From Phenylobacterium soli (GTDB lineage: Bacteria > Pseudomonadota > Alphaproteobacteria > Caulobacterales > Caulobacteraceae): a DNA stretch of 64,000 nucleotides. Location of the stretch: NCBI RefSeq assembly GCF_003254475.1, contig NZ_QFYQ01000001.1:930001-994000 (forward strand). Direction: 5' to 3'. Below the pieces are notes generated by a model. It did not search any database. It worked only from the letters and a program-made list of their open reading frames with translations, and was not told the DNA's origin. The position numbers were made by a program, and so were the translations under genes. Positions 41,184 through 52,036 of this stretch are shown in pieces; the stretch's first letter is position 1; each line of letters begins with the position of its first letter.

Positions 41184-44100
41184 ATGATTTCTATGAAGCG
41201 GCTCGCCGCTGGCGCCGCCGTGTCGGCGCTCATGTGTGCGGCGGCCAGTGCGGCCTATGCGCAGGAAACGACGTCGGCGGTGCACGGCGTCGTGACGTCC
41301 GGCGGCGCGCCCGTCGAAGGCGCCTCGGTTCAACTGCTGCACACGCCGTCCGGCACGCGCCTGACCACGGCGAGCGGCGCCGGCGGCGCGTTCGATGCGC
41401 GCGGCCTGCGCGTCGGCGGTCCGTACACCATCACCGTCACCACCAAGGGCGCGCCGCCCCGGGTGATGCGGAACATCTTCCTCGAAGTGGGCAAGACCAC
41501 CGACGTCGACATCGACGTCACCGGCGCCAACGAGGTCGAGGAACTCGTCGTCACCGCCGCCGGCGTGAAGGACACCGAGCAGGGCCCGAAGACGGTCCTC
41601 AACCGCGTGCAGATCCAGGAAGTGGTGAGCGTCAACCGCGACCCGCGCGACCTGGCCCGCCGCGACATCCTGGTGGCCCAGGACCTCAACGCCGGCGCCC
41701 GCATCGGCGTCAACTCGGGCGGCGTCTCGATCGCCGGCTCCAACCCCCGCTACAACCGCATCGCCGTCGACGGCGTGTCGGCCCAGGACCAGTTCGGCCT
41801 CAACCAGGGCGGCATGACCACCGCCCGCGGCCCGGTGACGCTGGACGCGGTCGACCAGTTCGCGGTGGCCGCAGTGCCGACCGACGTCGAGAACGGCGAC
41901 TTCGTGGGCGGCGCGCTGAACCTCGTGCTGCGCTCGGGCACCAACAACTTCCACGGCGTGCTGTTCGACAACTATCTGAACGACGGCCTGGTCGGGAAGC
42001 AGACCGAAAGCACCAAGGTCAAGCAGTCGATCACCCAGCGGAACTACGGCGGCTTCCTCTCCGGCCCGATCTGGAAGGACCACCTGTTCTTCGCGGTGTC
42101 GTACGAGAACTACGAGACCACCGAGACGGCGCAGTTCGGCGTCCAGGGGTCCGGCGCGCCGAACATCTTCCTGAACAACGGCACGCAGGCGACGGTCGAC
42201 AGCGTCGTCAACACCTACAACACCAAGTACGCCAGCAAGTACAACCTCGGCGGCATCGCCCGCACGAGCCCGGTGCTGGACAAGAAGTACTCGGCCAAGC
42301 TCGACTGGAACATCAACGATCGTCACCGCGCGAGCTTCACCTATCGCTACGCGGAATCTTCGAACGTCCTGCGCCCGAACATTGGCCAGACGACCATCCA
42401 GCTCGATTCGCAGAACTACACCCGCTACGACTCGGACGAGGCCTACACCCTCGAGCTGCACTCGAACTGGACCGACCGGTTCTCGACCTTCTTCAAGGCC
42501 ACGAGCCGCGAATACGTCGACATGCAGACGCCGCCGAGCGGCCAGAACTACGCCGACGTGCGGGTCTGCACCGCGCCGACCTCCGACGCGACGCCGACCA
42601 GCTGCCAGACCGGCTTCGATCAGGTGAACTTCGGCCCTGACCAGTTCCGCCACGCCAACGCCCTCGGCGAGAAGGAGCTGCGCTTCCAGTTCACCGGCAA
42701 CTATTCGCTGCCGCCGCACCTCTTCAAGTTCGGCGCCCAGGCCCGTCGCGCCAACCCGGCAGACCTGTTCGTGCCGCAGTCGCACGGCATCTACTACTTC
42801 GACTCCCTGGCCGACTTCACCGCCGGCAAGGCGAGCGAGCTGCAGTACCAGAACGCGGTCACCGGCAACCCCGCCGACGCCGGCTTCAACACCACCTACT
42901 GGACCTACTCGGTCTTCGCCCAGGACACGCTGGACGTGACCGACAACCTGAAGGTCGCGGCGGGCGTCCGGGTCGACACCTACGACTATCCGGACAAGCC
43001 GATCGTGAACCCGAACTTCCTGTCGAAGTACGGCTTCTCCAACTCGACGACGATCGACGGCCAGACCATCGTCATGCCGCGCCTGTCGGCGGAGTGGAAG
43101 GTCAGCCCCGACCTGAAGATCAACGCCGGCCTCGGCCTGTTCTCGGGCGGCGCCCCGGACGTGCTCACCGGCACGCCGTTCTACAACACCGGCTACACCA
43201 CCACCCAGGTGGACATCCGCCGGAGCAGCGCGGGCTTCTCGGACGCCTTCAACACCCCGGGCTTCACCCAGGCCATCGGCTCGGCCGCCCTGGACAACCT
43301 GACCTCCGACTCCAACTTCGGCTATCAGATCCCGAACGTGGTGCGTCAGCTCCAGCAGGGCACTCTGATCGCCGGCGGCACGCCGACCATCAACCCGCTG
43401 GGCTCGGTGATCGCGCTGTCGCCGACGTTCCAGCTGCCGGCCCAATGGAAGGTCTTCCTGTCGGGCGACTGGCACCTGCCGGGCGACTGGAACCTGAACG
43501 CCGACTTCGTCGGCATGAAGGTGCAGCACGACTTCACCTTCTATGACCTGCGCGCCCAGCGCCTGGTGATCAACGGCGTCCAGCAGTACCTGCCGGACGG
43601 CCGGATCCGCTACGACGGCCTCGGCGCTATCGCCGGCAAGCAGTCGAACAACGGCGCCGCGGCGCCCGGCGGCAACGACATCATCGAGGGCTCGAGCGAC
43701 AAGGGCTACTCCTACACCGCCGGCTTCACTCTCTCGAAGTCGTGGGATTGGGGTGGCGACCTGGCCATCGGCTACGCCCATCAGAAGATGCGCGATCTGA
43801 CCGCCGGCCTGTTCTTCGGCACCACCGCCGGCTCGCTCTACGGCAGCGTTCCGGCCGGCATGGACCCGAACCGCGACTACCTCGGGCGCTCGGTCTACGA
43901 GATCCCGAACCGCTACAAGCTCGAGTTCGGCTACCACCACAAGTTCTTCGGCGACAGCGAGACCCGCATCAACCTGTTCGCCGAGCAGCAGGACGGCCGT
44001 CCCTACGGCTTCTCCATGGGTGACGTGGCCAGCGGCCGCAGCCAGGTGTTCGGGGTGACCCGCAACGCCCAGGCGCTCTACGTGCCGAACATGTCGGCGC

Positions 44101-44585
44101 CGGACGCGACCAACCCGCTGAAGTACGGCTTCGTGACCTTCGCCACGGCGAACGACGCGGCGCTGTTCAAGAGCTACGTGCAGAAGTTCAACCTGCCGCA
44201 GGGCCAGCTCCTGGAGAAGTACTCCAAGGACAACGCCCCGGTGGCGCGTCTCGACCTGTCGGTCAGCCAGGAACTGCCGAGCCCGATCCAGGGTCACAAG
44301 TTCCGGGTCCAGGCCGACGTCCGCAACGTGCTGAACCTGCTCAACAACAAGTGGGGCCGCGTCTCGGAGTGGGTCGACAACTCCGGCACCGGCGCCATCC
44401 AGCTGGCGCGCGCGGTCTGCACCGACGCGGCGGGCAACGCTACGACGACCACCTCGTCGACCCTGTCGACGAACCCGGTCTGCGCCGGCTACCGCTACTC
44501 GAACGTGCCGACCTCGGTGACCAAGCAGGTCAACTCCCTGCTGTCGCTGTGGTACGCGCAGATCAGCTTCCGCTACGAGTTCTGA
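41184..44585 (+). CDS. Oar-like TonB-dependent outer membrane receptor
   Basis: A 1133-residue protein. Signal peptide about 1-28 (ending AYAQ), then a carboxypeptidase-regulatory-like Ig domain (VHGVVTSGGAPVEGASVQLL, about 33-110), a plug domain (starting near 115; GVSIAGSNPRYNRIAVDGVSAQDQFG near 180) and a large beta-barrel rich in Asn/Tyr/Phe ending in QISFRYEF, whose terminal Phe is the BAM signal. It resembles Oar-type receptors of Caulobacterales for large or peptide-derived substrates. AAGGGGG precedes the ATG at 41184; codons upstream in the same frame lack an initiation signal. A strong terminator follows. Confidence 0.9.
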   Translation: MISMKRLAAGAAVSALMCAAASAAYAQETTSAVHGVVTSGGAPVEGASVQLLHTPSGTRLTTASGAGGAFDARGLRVGGPYTITVTTKGAPPRVMRNIFLEVGKTTDVDIDVTGANEVEELVVTAAGVKDTEQGPKTVLNRVQIQEVVSVNRDPRDLARRDILVAQDLNAGARIGVNSGGVSIAGSNPRYNRIAVDGVSAQDQFGLNQGGMTTARGPVTLDAVDQFAVAAVPTDVENGDFVGGALNLVLRSGTNNFHGVLFDNYLNDGLVGKQTESTKVKQSITQRNYGGFLSGPIWKDHLFFAVSYENYETTETAQFGVQGSGAPNIFLNNGTQATVDSVVNTYNTKYASKYNLGGIARTSPVLDKKYSAKLDWNINDRHRASFTYRYAESSNVLRPNIGQTTIQLDSQNYTRYDSDEAYTLELHSNWTDRFSTFFKATSREYVDMQTPPSGQNYADVRVCTAPTSDATPTSCQTGFDQVNFGPDQFRHANALGEKELRFQFTGNYSLPPHLFKFGAQARRANPADLFVPQSHGIYYFDSLADFTAGKASELQYQNAVTGNPADAGFNTTYWTYSVFAQDTLDVTDNLKVAAGVRVDTYDYPDKPIVNPNFLSKYGFSNSTTIDGQTIVMPRLSAEWKVSPDLKINAGLGLFSGGAPDVLTGTPFYNTGYTTTQVDIRRSSAGFSDAFNTPGFTQAIGSAALDNLTSDSNFGYQIPNVVRQLQQGTLIAGGTPTINPLGSVIALSPTFQLPAQWKVFLSGDWHLPGDWNLNADFVGMKVQHDFTFYDLRAQRLVINGVQQYLPDGRIRYDGLGAIAGKQSNNGAAAPGGNDIIEGSSDKGYSYTAGFTLSKSWDWGGDLAIGYAHQKMRDLTAGLFFGTTAGSLYGSVPAGMDPNRDYLGRSVYEIPNRYKLEFGYHHKFFGDSETRINLFAEQQDGRPYGFSMGDVASGRSQVFGVTRNAQALYVPNMSAPDATNPLKYGFVTFATANDAALFKSYVQKFNLPQGQLLEKYSKDNAPVARLDLSVSQELPSPIQGHKFRVQADVRNVLNLLNNKWGRVSEWVDNSGTGAIQLARAVCTDAAGNATTTTSSTLSTNPVCAGYRYSNVPTSVTKQVNSLLSLWYAQISFRYEF

Positions 44586-44612
44586 TCGTTCCGACGATCG
44601 GAGAGAGACGGA

Positions 44613-44641
44613 GGGCGGCCCGGCCACGGGCCGCCCTTTTT
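44613..44641 (+). terminator. Intrinsic terminator after the TonB receptor gene
   Basis: Perfect 10-bp stem GGGCGGCCCG / CGGGCCGCCC with loop GCCA, followed by TTTTT, 28 bp after the stop codon. A textbook rho-independent terminator, suggesting monocistronic, abundant receptor mRNA. Confidence 0.9.
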
Positions 44642-44735
44642 CGTGGGGGCCTGTGGTCCTGGCGGGCCGAAGGCCATGCTTGACGTGGCCGCCGATGGCG
44701 CCCATCTGCGCGCGTCCTTCGCGAGAGAGGTCTGG

Positions 44736-45739
<1,004 letters not shown>

Positions 45740-45740
<1 letters not shown>

Positions 45741-46618
45741 TGGCGCGAACCGTCAACGTCGCGGCGATCCAGTCCTCCTACGGGAGCGACATGGCCGCCA
45801 ACATCAAGAAGACCGAGGGCTTCATCCGCCAGGCGGCCGGCGAGGGGGCGCAGGTGGTGCTGCCCTCCGAGCTGTTCCAGGGCCCCTATTTCTGCGTCGC
45901 CCAGGAGGAGCGCTGGTTCGGCGAGGCCTATCCCTGGCGCGAGCATCCGTGCGTCACCGCCCTGGCGCCGCTGGCCGGTGAGCTGGGCGTGGTCATCCCG
46001 ATCTCGATCTTCGAGCGGGAGGGGCCGCACTACTTCAACAGCGTGGTCATTGCCGACGCCGACGGCAGCCTCGCCGGGGTCTATCGCAAGAGCCACATCC
46101 CCGACGGCCCGGGCTATATGGAGAAGTACTACTTCCGGCCGGGCGACACCGGCTTCCGCGTCTGGCCGACGCGCTTCGGACGGCTGGGCGTCGGCATCTG
46201 CTGGGACCAGTGGTACCCCGAGTGCGCCCGGGCCATGACCCTGATGGGCGCGGAGATCCTGTTCTATCCGACCGCCATCGGCTCGGAGCCGCACGACACC
46301 ACCCTCGACACCGCCGCGCCGTGGCGGCGGGCGATGCAGGGCCATGCGGTGTCGAACGTGATCCCGGTGGTCGGCGCCAACCGCACGGGCTTCGAGCCCT
46401 GGGACAACTATCCGAACGGCGGCCAGCAGTTCTACGGCTCGAGCTTCATCGCCGACCACCGCGGCGACCTCGTGGCGGCCTTCGGACGCGAGGACGAGGG
46501 CGTGCTGTCGGCCGAGTTCGACCTCGACTTCCTGGCCACCCACCGCGCCGCCTGGGGCTTCTTCCGCGACCGGCGGACGGACCTCTACGGCCTCCTGGCG
46601 CAGCCGCGGCCGGCGTGA
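45740..46618 (+). CDS. aguB: N-carbamoylputrescine amidase
   Basis: A 292-residue nitrilase-superfamily amidase releasing putrescine, CO2 and ammonia. Catalytic triad: E44 (LPSELFQGPYFC), Lys in YRKSHIPDGPGY and Cys in GVGICWDQWYPE; SEPHDTTLDTAAPWRR is typical of AguB. It shares 1 base with the aguA stop. Four bases separate it from the convergent phosphatase gene. Confidence 0.95.
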
Positions 46619-46622
46619 GGCG

Positions 46623-47441
46623 TCACGGGGCCGCACGGCCCCCGGCGGGCGCGTAGTCGCAGCGCAGCGGGGCCTTGCGGTCGCGGGCGAGTTCGGCCCG
46701 GGCGGCGGCGAGGTCCTTGCGGAACTGTGGCTCCGAATGCAGGCGCGCCACCATGGCCGCGCCGAGCTTGCGCCCCGCCTCCACGTCGGACTGGTAGTGC
46801 ACGCCGCAGATCACCCGGCTGTCGCCGATCGCCGAGCCCGCCGCCATCAGCGGCCCGGTCTTGGCCGGCTCGATCTCGCTCAGCACCAGGGCCCAGGCCC
46901 AGCCGGCCATGGCGTGGCCGGAGGGATAGGAGGCGTTGGTCTTCATCCAGTCCTCGCGCGGCACGCAGACCGGCCGGTCGTCGCCGATCAGCGGGCGGAT
47001 GCGGCCGTAGTGGTCCTTGGGCGGGGTGCCGACCGTGCGCACGTCGAGCTCGATGCGCTGGAGCATGCGATAGGTGACGGGCGTCGCCTTGGCGTCGATC
47101 CGCACGCCCAGGGCGCAGCCGTAGCGCTCCACCGCGCCGCCCTTCCAAAGGTCGTTGTCGCGGACCGCCTCCGACCAGCGCGGCGATCCGGCCTCGGCGC
47201 GGGTGGCGAGGTAGATCTGCCGGTCGGCCTGGCCGCGCGGGGACTCCGGCGCCGGCGGCGGGCCGATCACCGCCTCGCCGTCGATGTCGTCGCTCTTCAG
47301 GTAGCCGGTCAGGTGGCCCGCGACGGGCGGGCCCGACGGGGTCTTCGAAGGCCCGTGGGCCGGAAGGGCCTGGGCGAGGCCGGCGCCGGCGGCGATCGCC
47401 GCAGCCAGCACCGCGCCGGTAAGCAGGTACTTGAAGGTCAA
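46623..47441 (-). CDS. Class A non-specific acid phosphatase (PAP2 fold), exported
   Basis: A 272-residue protein with signal peptide (about 1-25, ending LAQA). All three phosphatase motifs are present: KDHYGRIRP (KX6RP), SYPSGHA and SRVICGVHYQSD (SRX5HX3D). It acts in the periplasm on phosphomonoesters. The start is a TTG at 47441, chosen because GGAG lies five bases upstream and the next Met falls beyond the signal peptide; the codon is 8 bp after the MaoC gene stop, so the two are probably co-transcribed. GC-rich hairpin sequence lies at its 3' end. Confidence 0.85.
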   Translation of the reverse strand: MTFKYLLTGAVLAAAIAAGAGLAQALPAHGPSKTPSGPPVAGHLTGYLKSDDIDGEAVIGPPPAPESPRGQADRQIYLATRAEAGSPRWSEAVRDNDLWKGGAVERYGCALGVRIDAKATPVTYRMLQRIELDVRTVGTPPKDHYGRIRPLIGDDRPVCVPREDWMKTNASYPSGHAMAGWAWALVLSEIEPAKTGPLMAAGSAIGDSRVICGVHYQSDVEAGRKLGAAMVARLHSEPQFRKDLAAARAELARDRKAPLRCDYAPAGGRAAP

Positions 47442-47449
47442 AGCGGCTC

Positions 47450-48334
47450 CTAACTGCGCAGAACGGTCTTGCCGTTCTTGATGACGGTGGCGCCCCGGTC
47501 GAGCACGCGCGCCTCGAAGGAGATCACGTCGCCGTCCTTCCACATGTCGACGGTGATGGTGTCGCCCGGGAAGACGGGGGCGGAGAAGCGCACCTGGTGG
47601 CTGAGGATGCGGGTGGGGTCGTAGTCGCAGAACTCCTGGAGCACGGCGCGGCAGGTGATGCCGTAGGTGCACAGGCCATGCAGGATGGGCCGTGGGAAGC
47701 CGGCCTTGCGGGCGACGTCCGGATCGGAGTGCAGCGGGTTGCGGTCGCCGTTCAGTCGATAGACCAGCGCCTGGTCGGGCCGGGTGTCGAAGGGCACGGA
47801 GAGGTCCGGCTTGCGCGTCGGCACCTCGTGCGGCTCGGGCGCGCCGTCGCTCGGACCGCCGAAGCCGCCGTCGCCGCGGGCGAAGGTGGAGCCGGTGAGG
47901 GTGGCGACCTTCTCGCCCTTCTCGTCGGTCCACACGGTCTCATTGACGACCACCGCGCCCTTGTCCTTGCCCTTGTCGAAGGCGCCGGTCGTGCGGCTGG
48001 TGGCGGTGAAGGTCCCGAAGGCGGGCAGGGGCTTGTGCAGCTCCACCTTCTGCTCGCCGTGGACGACCATGAGATAGTTGAGCTGGCTGACCCGCAGGCC
48101 GGGCCGCTGCTCCGTCTGGGCGGCCGAGCGTCGGCCCATGCCGGCGGCCAGCACGGTGGCGGCGGTGGGCACCACCTTGAGGTCCTTCTCATAGACGAAC
48201 GGCAGCTCGCGCTCGTCCATCGGGTCGCGGCCCATGCCGATGCCGAGGGCGTAGAGCATCACGTCCTTGTCACCATAGGTGAAGGTGCGCGGCTCGGTCT
48301 TCTGCTCGAGGATGTCGGGGTAATAGATCGGCAT
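47450..48334 (-). CDS. MaoC-like double-hotdog enoyl-CoA hydratase
   Basis: A 294-residue protein with two hotdog halves. The N-terminal half (about 1-150) lacks a clear catalytic motif, while the C-terminal half contains YRLNGDRNPLHSDPDVARKAGFPRPILHGLC, with Asp/His of hydratase 2 (2-enoyl-CoA to 3R-hydroxyacyl-CoA). It resembles the hydratase part of peroxisomal MFE-2 and (R)-specific hydratases feeding PHA or beta-oxidation. The ATG at 48334 follows GGAGGAAATTTC exactly. Confidence 0.9.
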   Translation of the reverse strand: MPIYYPDILEQKTEPRTFTYGDKDVMLYALGIGMGRDPMDERELPFVYEKDLKVVPTAATVLAAGMGRRSAAQTEQRPGLRVSQLNYLMVVHGEQKVELHKPLPAFGTFTATSRTTGAFDKGKDKGAVVVNETVWTDEKGEKVATLTGSTFARGDGGFGGPSDGAPEPHEVPTRKPDLSVPFDTRPDQALVYRLNGDRNPLHSDPDVARKAGFPRPILHGLCTYGITCRAVLQEFCDYDPTRILSHQVRFSAPVFPGDTITVDMWKDGDVISFEARVLDRGATVIKNGKTVLRS

Positions 48335-48543
48335 GAAATTTCCTCCGGGAATATGGGGCGCTGCAAGAATTCGAGGCCTTGTTCTGGGCCTTCTCACTTA
48401 TGGTTGCGATTGAAGCCTCGAACCCGGTTCGCGGCAAGCGGCGAGCCGCCTCAATTGCCGCCTCCGCCCCGTTGGGCTAGAAGCGGCGACCTCGCGTGGG
48501 GGTGAGCGCACCGGCCCATGCTTCTCGATCTCGAAGGCTTCGG

Positions 48544-49338
48544 ATGACCACCACCACCGCTCCCGCCAACAGCCCCGTCACCGGCAACGTCCTGTTCTAC
48601 AAGCAGCCGGAGCCCCTGGCCCCCGAGCTGCACGGCAAGCTGGGCGTGAAGCAGAGCGACCGGCCGTTCAAGTTCGCCCGCGAGGGCCACGCCGTGCCGC
48701 TCACCGTGGGCGAGTTCCCGCTGGCCGCCGTCTCCGGCCCGATCATCTTCGTCGGCGAGGAGAAGACGCCGATCGCCGTCATGGGCCTGAACTCGGGTCA
48801 GAACATGTTCGTCGACGAGAGCGGCGTGTTCGAGCCGGGCGTCTACATCCCCGCCTACATCCGCCGCTATCCGTTCGTGTTCGCGCAGGACGACTCGGCC
48901 CAGCAGATGGTGCTGTGCATCGACCGCCAGGCCGACTTCATCGTCGAGGGCGGCGACATGGCGTTCTTCGAGAAGGACGGCGAGCCGAGCGACTACACCA
49001 AGCGCTGCATGGAGTTCTGCCAGAACTTCGAGCAGGAGCGTCAGCGCACCCTCTCCTTCGTCGAGCTGCTCAAGGAGCTCGACCTCTTCGAGGTGAAGGT
49101 CGCCAACTTCACGCCGGTCAATCCGGACGGCAGCCAGGGCGCGCCGCAGAAGATCGCGGAGTACTTCGGCGTCTCGGAAGAGAAGCTCAACAAGCTGCCG
49201 GCCGAGAAGCTCGTCGAGCTGCGCGACAACGGCGCGCTCGGCCAGATCTACGCCCACCTGGTGTCGCTGGTCGGCTGGGACCGCCTGGTGGCCCTGGCCA
49301 TGGCCCGCTCGGCCCAGCCAGCCGCCGCGAACGCCTAA
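48544..49338 (+). CDS. SapC family protein
   Basis: A 264-residue protein. PLTVGEFPLAAVSGPIIFVGEE near 56-77, NMFVDESGVFEPGVYIPAYIRRYPFVFA near 95-122 and the LKELDLFEVKVAN block are typical of SapC, first described next to an S-layer protein gene in Campylobacter and common in Caulobacterales. No signal peptide; function is undefined. The ATG at 48544 is preferred over upstream GTG because homologues begin with a short Thr/Pro-rich lead. Confidence 0.82.
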   Translation: MTTTTAPANSPVTGNVLFYKQPEPLAPELHGKLGVKQSDRPFKFAREGHAVPLTVGEFPLAAVSGPIIFVGEEKTPIAVMGLNSGQNMFVDESGVFEPGVYIPAYIRRYPFVFAQDDSAQQMVLCIDRQADFIVEGGDMAFFEKDGEPSDYTKRCMEFCQNFEQERQRTLSFVELLKELDLFEVKVANFTPVNPDGSQGAPQKIAEYFGVSEEKLNKLPAEKLVELRDNGALGQIYAHLVSLVGWDRLVALAMARSAQPAAANA

Positions 49339-49351
49339 GGGGCCGCGCCCC
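49339..49351. terminator. Short palindrome between convergent SapC and hotdog genes
   Basis: GGGGC, loop CGC, GCCCC in the 12-bp gap between the two stop codons. Too small to be a certain terminator; noted as the only structure there. Confidence 0.3.
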
Positions 49352-49743
49352 TATCGCTGGAACACCCCGCGGGTGAGGCAGGAGAAGACCAGCCGGCCGG
49401 CCTCGTCCAAGAGGTCGTGCTGGCAGATCACGATGCCCTTGTCCTCGCCCACGGGATCCTTGGCCATGACGGTCATGCGGCCGCGCAGCAGCTCGCCGGG
49501 CGGCGGATTGCGCATCCAGCGCAGCGCGTCGACGCCGAGCCGCTTGGTCTGCGGCCAATCGGTGTGAGCCACCGCGTCGAGCTTGGCCCAGATGGCGTAG
49601 ACCATGGCGTCCGGGGCCCCGCGGTCGAGCGTCCAGCCGGGGGTGAAGGCGGAGATGAAGGTCGCCAGCGCGTCGGGGTCCACGGCCATGGCGCCAAGCG
49701 GCACAACCTGGCCGATCTCGATATCGTCGAAGCGGGCGGGCAC
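49351..49743 (-). CDS. Small MaoC/hotdog-like protein
   Basis: A 130-residue protein starting MPARFDDIEIGQVVPLG, the usual opening strand of MaoC-like hotdog proteins, then FISAFTPGW, LRWMRNPPPGELLRGRMTVMAK and a GIVICQHDLLDEAGRLVFSCLTRGVF beta-sheet end. It lacks the Asp/His hydratase motif in a convincing form, so it may be a thioesterase-like or non-catalytic subunit. Function not assigned. Confidence 0.65.
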   Translation of the reverse strand: MPARFDDIEIGQVVPLGAMAVDPDALATFISAFTPGWTLDRGAPDAMVYAIWAKLDAVAHTDWPQTKRLGVDALRWMRNPPPGELLRGRMTVMAKDPVGEDKGIVICQHDLLDEAGRLVFSCLTRGVFQR

Positions 49744-49881
49744 TGGATCAGTCTCCGAAGGACGAACGCGACTCTCTCATGATGGCCGCGCGCCGGGCGC
49801 GAGGCGAGCCTTGCTTTGCGTCACGGCATGGGACGGGCCATATAGCCCTCATCTTCGGGGGTTCGGCGGAACGAGGTCTGG

Positions 49882-52017
49882 ATGCGCTGGCTTGCTGCCC
49901 TGCTGACGGCCGTGATGGCGCATCTGGCCGTGGCGAGCGCCGCCCAGGCCGACGCCGTCAACACGGGCCACCTGAGCGCCGAGCTCGTGCCCGAGGCGCA
50001 GGGGATCGCGCCAGGCCAGACGATCCACGTCGCTCTGCGCCAGAAGATCCAGCCGGGCTGGCACACCTACTGGCGCAACGCCGGCGACAGCGGCGAGCCG
50101 ACGCGGCTTACCTGGACCCTGCCGGCCGGCTGGAAGGCGGGCGAGTTCATCTGGCCGACGCCGAAGCGCCTGCCGGTCGGGCCGCTGGTCAACTACGGTT
50201 ACGAGGACGAGGTGCTGCTGCCCGTGCCGGTGAGCGCGCCGGCCGACGCCCGGCCGGGCGAGCGGGTGACTCTGAAGGCCGCGGCCGCCTTCCTGGTCTG
50301 CAAGGAGATCTGCGTGCCCGAGGACGCGGCGCTGCAGATCACCCTGCCGGTGACGCCCGCCGCCGCGCCCCTCGATCCCAAATGGGGCCGGCCCATCGAG
50401 GCGAGCGTCGCCGCGGCGCCGAAGCCGGCGGGCCTGGCGGCCGTGTTCGAGAAGACCGCCAAGGGCCTCGTCCTGGCGGTCACCGGCGGCCCGCTGAAGG
50501 GCGCCGATCTCCACGACGCCTATTTCTATCCCTACGACTCCACCGTCATCGACCATGCCAAGCCGCAGGCGGCCGAGCGCGGGCCCGACGGGCTGACCCT
50601 GACCCTGACGCCGGGCTACGCCTTCCAGGGCGCGAGCCCGCCCAAGAGCCTGGCGGGCGTCCTGGCGGTGGACGACGCGGCCTACGAGATCACCGCCGGG
50701 CCCGGCGCACCGCCGGCCGGCGCGGCGGGCCTGGGTCCGCCTGCGGCGCGGGGCAAGGGCGGCGGCGCGGACTTCGGCCTCGTCTCGGCGGCGGTCTTCG
50801 CCTTCCTGGGCGGGCTGATCCTCAACCTGATGCCCTGCGTCTTCCCGGTGCTGGCCATGAAGGCCGCCTCGCTGGCCGGCCACGGCGGCCGCGAGGAGGC
50901 CCAGGCGCGCCGGCACGGACTCGCCTTCGGCGTGGGGGTGCTGGTCACCTTCATGGGCCTCGCGGGCCTGCTGATCGGGCTGAAGGCGGCGGGCTCGGCG
51001 ATCGGCTGGGGCTTCCAGTTGCAGTCGCCGCCGGTGGTGGCCGTGCTGGCGCTCCTGATGCTGGCCATCGCTCTCGACCTTTCCGGCGTCTTTGAGGTGG
51101 GAACCTCGCTGCAGGGCCTCGGCGCGGGGCTCGCCAGCCGCGGCGGCCTGATCGGCGACGTCTTCACCGGCGCCCTGGCGGTGGTGGTGGCCGCGCCCTG
51201 CACGGCGCCCTTCATGGGCACGGCGATCGGCTGGGCCCTGACTCAGTCGCCGGCCGCCGGGCTCGCGGTGTTCCTGGCCCTGGGCGTGGGCTTTGCCTTG
51301 CCGTTCGTGCTGGTGACCTTCTGGCCGGGGCTGCTGACGCGCCTGCCGAAGCCCGGGCCGTGGATGGACGTGTTCCGCAAAGCCCTGGCTTTTCCGATGT
51401 ACGGCGCGGCCGCTTGGCTGGCGTGGGTGCTGACGCTGCAGGCCGGCGCCTCGGCCCTGGCGCGCATCCTGATCGCCGCCATCGTGCTGGGGCTGGCGGC
51501 CTGGCTCGCCGGCCTGGCGCAGCGAAGCGCCGCGGCCGGACGGCGTCCTCTCACCACCGGCGGGGCCGCGGCGCTGCTGGCCCTGGCCGCGGTGGCGGCG
51601 GTGATCTGGCCGGCCTACGCCGAGACGCCGATGGCGGACGGCGCGGGGGCGAAGACCGCCGAGGCCGCGTCGGAGCCCTACAGCCCCGAGCGGCTGGCGG
51701 CGCTGAGGGCCGAGGGCAAGCCGGTGTTCGTCAACTACACAGCCGCCTGGTGCGTGAGCTGTCAGGTGAACGACCGGGTGGTGCTCTCCACCGCGCCGGT
51801 GGTGAAGGCCATGAAGGCCAACGGGATCAGCTACCTCAAGGCCGACTGGACCAAGCGCGACCCGGTGATCGCCGGCGAGCTCGCCCGCTTCGGCCGGGCC
51901 GGGGTGCCGCTCTATCTGGTCTATGGCGCCAACGGCGGCGAGCCGGCTATCCTGCCGGCGATCCTGACCCAGGGCATGGTCATCAAGGCCTTGGAGACCG
52001 CCGCCCGAAAATCCTGA
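49882..52017 (+). CDS. dsbD: DsbD/ScsB-family thiol:disulfide transport protein
   Basis: A 711-residue inner-membrane protein carrying electrons from cytosolic thioredoxin to the periplasm. Signal peptide 1-24; periplasmic domain with C-KEI-C (near 139-143); central eight-helix domain with Cys in NLMPCVFP (near 317) and AAPCTAPFMG (near 438); C-terminal thioredoxin domain with WCVSC (near 624). The N-terminal part resembles ScsB rather than E. coli DsbD, so copper-related redox roles are possible. A redoxin gene follows after 19 bp. Confidence 0.9.
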   Translation: MRWLAALLTAVMAHLAVASAAQADAVNTGHLSAELVPEAQGIAPGQTIHVALRQKIQPGWHTYWRNAGDSGEPTRLTWTLPAGWKAGEFIWPTPKRLPVGPLVNYGYEDEVLLPVPVSAPADARPGERVTLKAAAAFLVCKEICVPEDAALQITLPVTPAAAPLDPKWGRPIEASVAAAPKPAGLAAVFEKTAKGLVLAVTGGPLKGADLHDAYFYPYDSTVIDHAKPQAAERGPDGLTLTLTPGYAFQGASPPKSLAGVLAVDDAAYEITAGPGAPPAGAAGLGPPAARGKGGGADFGLVSAAVFAFLGGLILNLMPCVFPVLAMKAASLAGHGGREEAQARRHGLAFGVGVLVTFMGLAGLLIGLKAAGSAIGWGFQLQSPPVVAVLALLMLAIALDLSGVFEVGTSLQGLGAGLASRGGLIGDVFTGALAVVVAAPCTAPFMGTAIGWALTQSPAAGLAVFLALGVGFALPFVLVTFWPGLLTRLPKPGPWMDVFRKALAFPMYGAAAWLAWVLTLQAGASALARILIAAIVLGLAAWLAGLAQRSAAAGRRPLTTGGAAALLALAAVAAVIWPAYAETPMADGAGAKTAEAASEPYSPERLAALRAEGKPVFVNYTAAWCVSCQVNDRVVLSTAPVVKAMKANGISYLKADWTKRDPVIAGELARFGRAGVPLYLVYGANGGEPAILPAILTQGMVIKALETAARKS

Positions 52018-52036
52018 CAGGGGCCCTCTGGCGAGC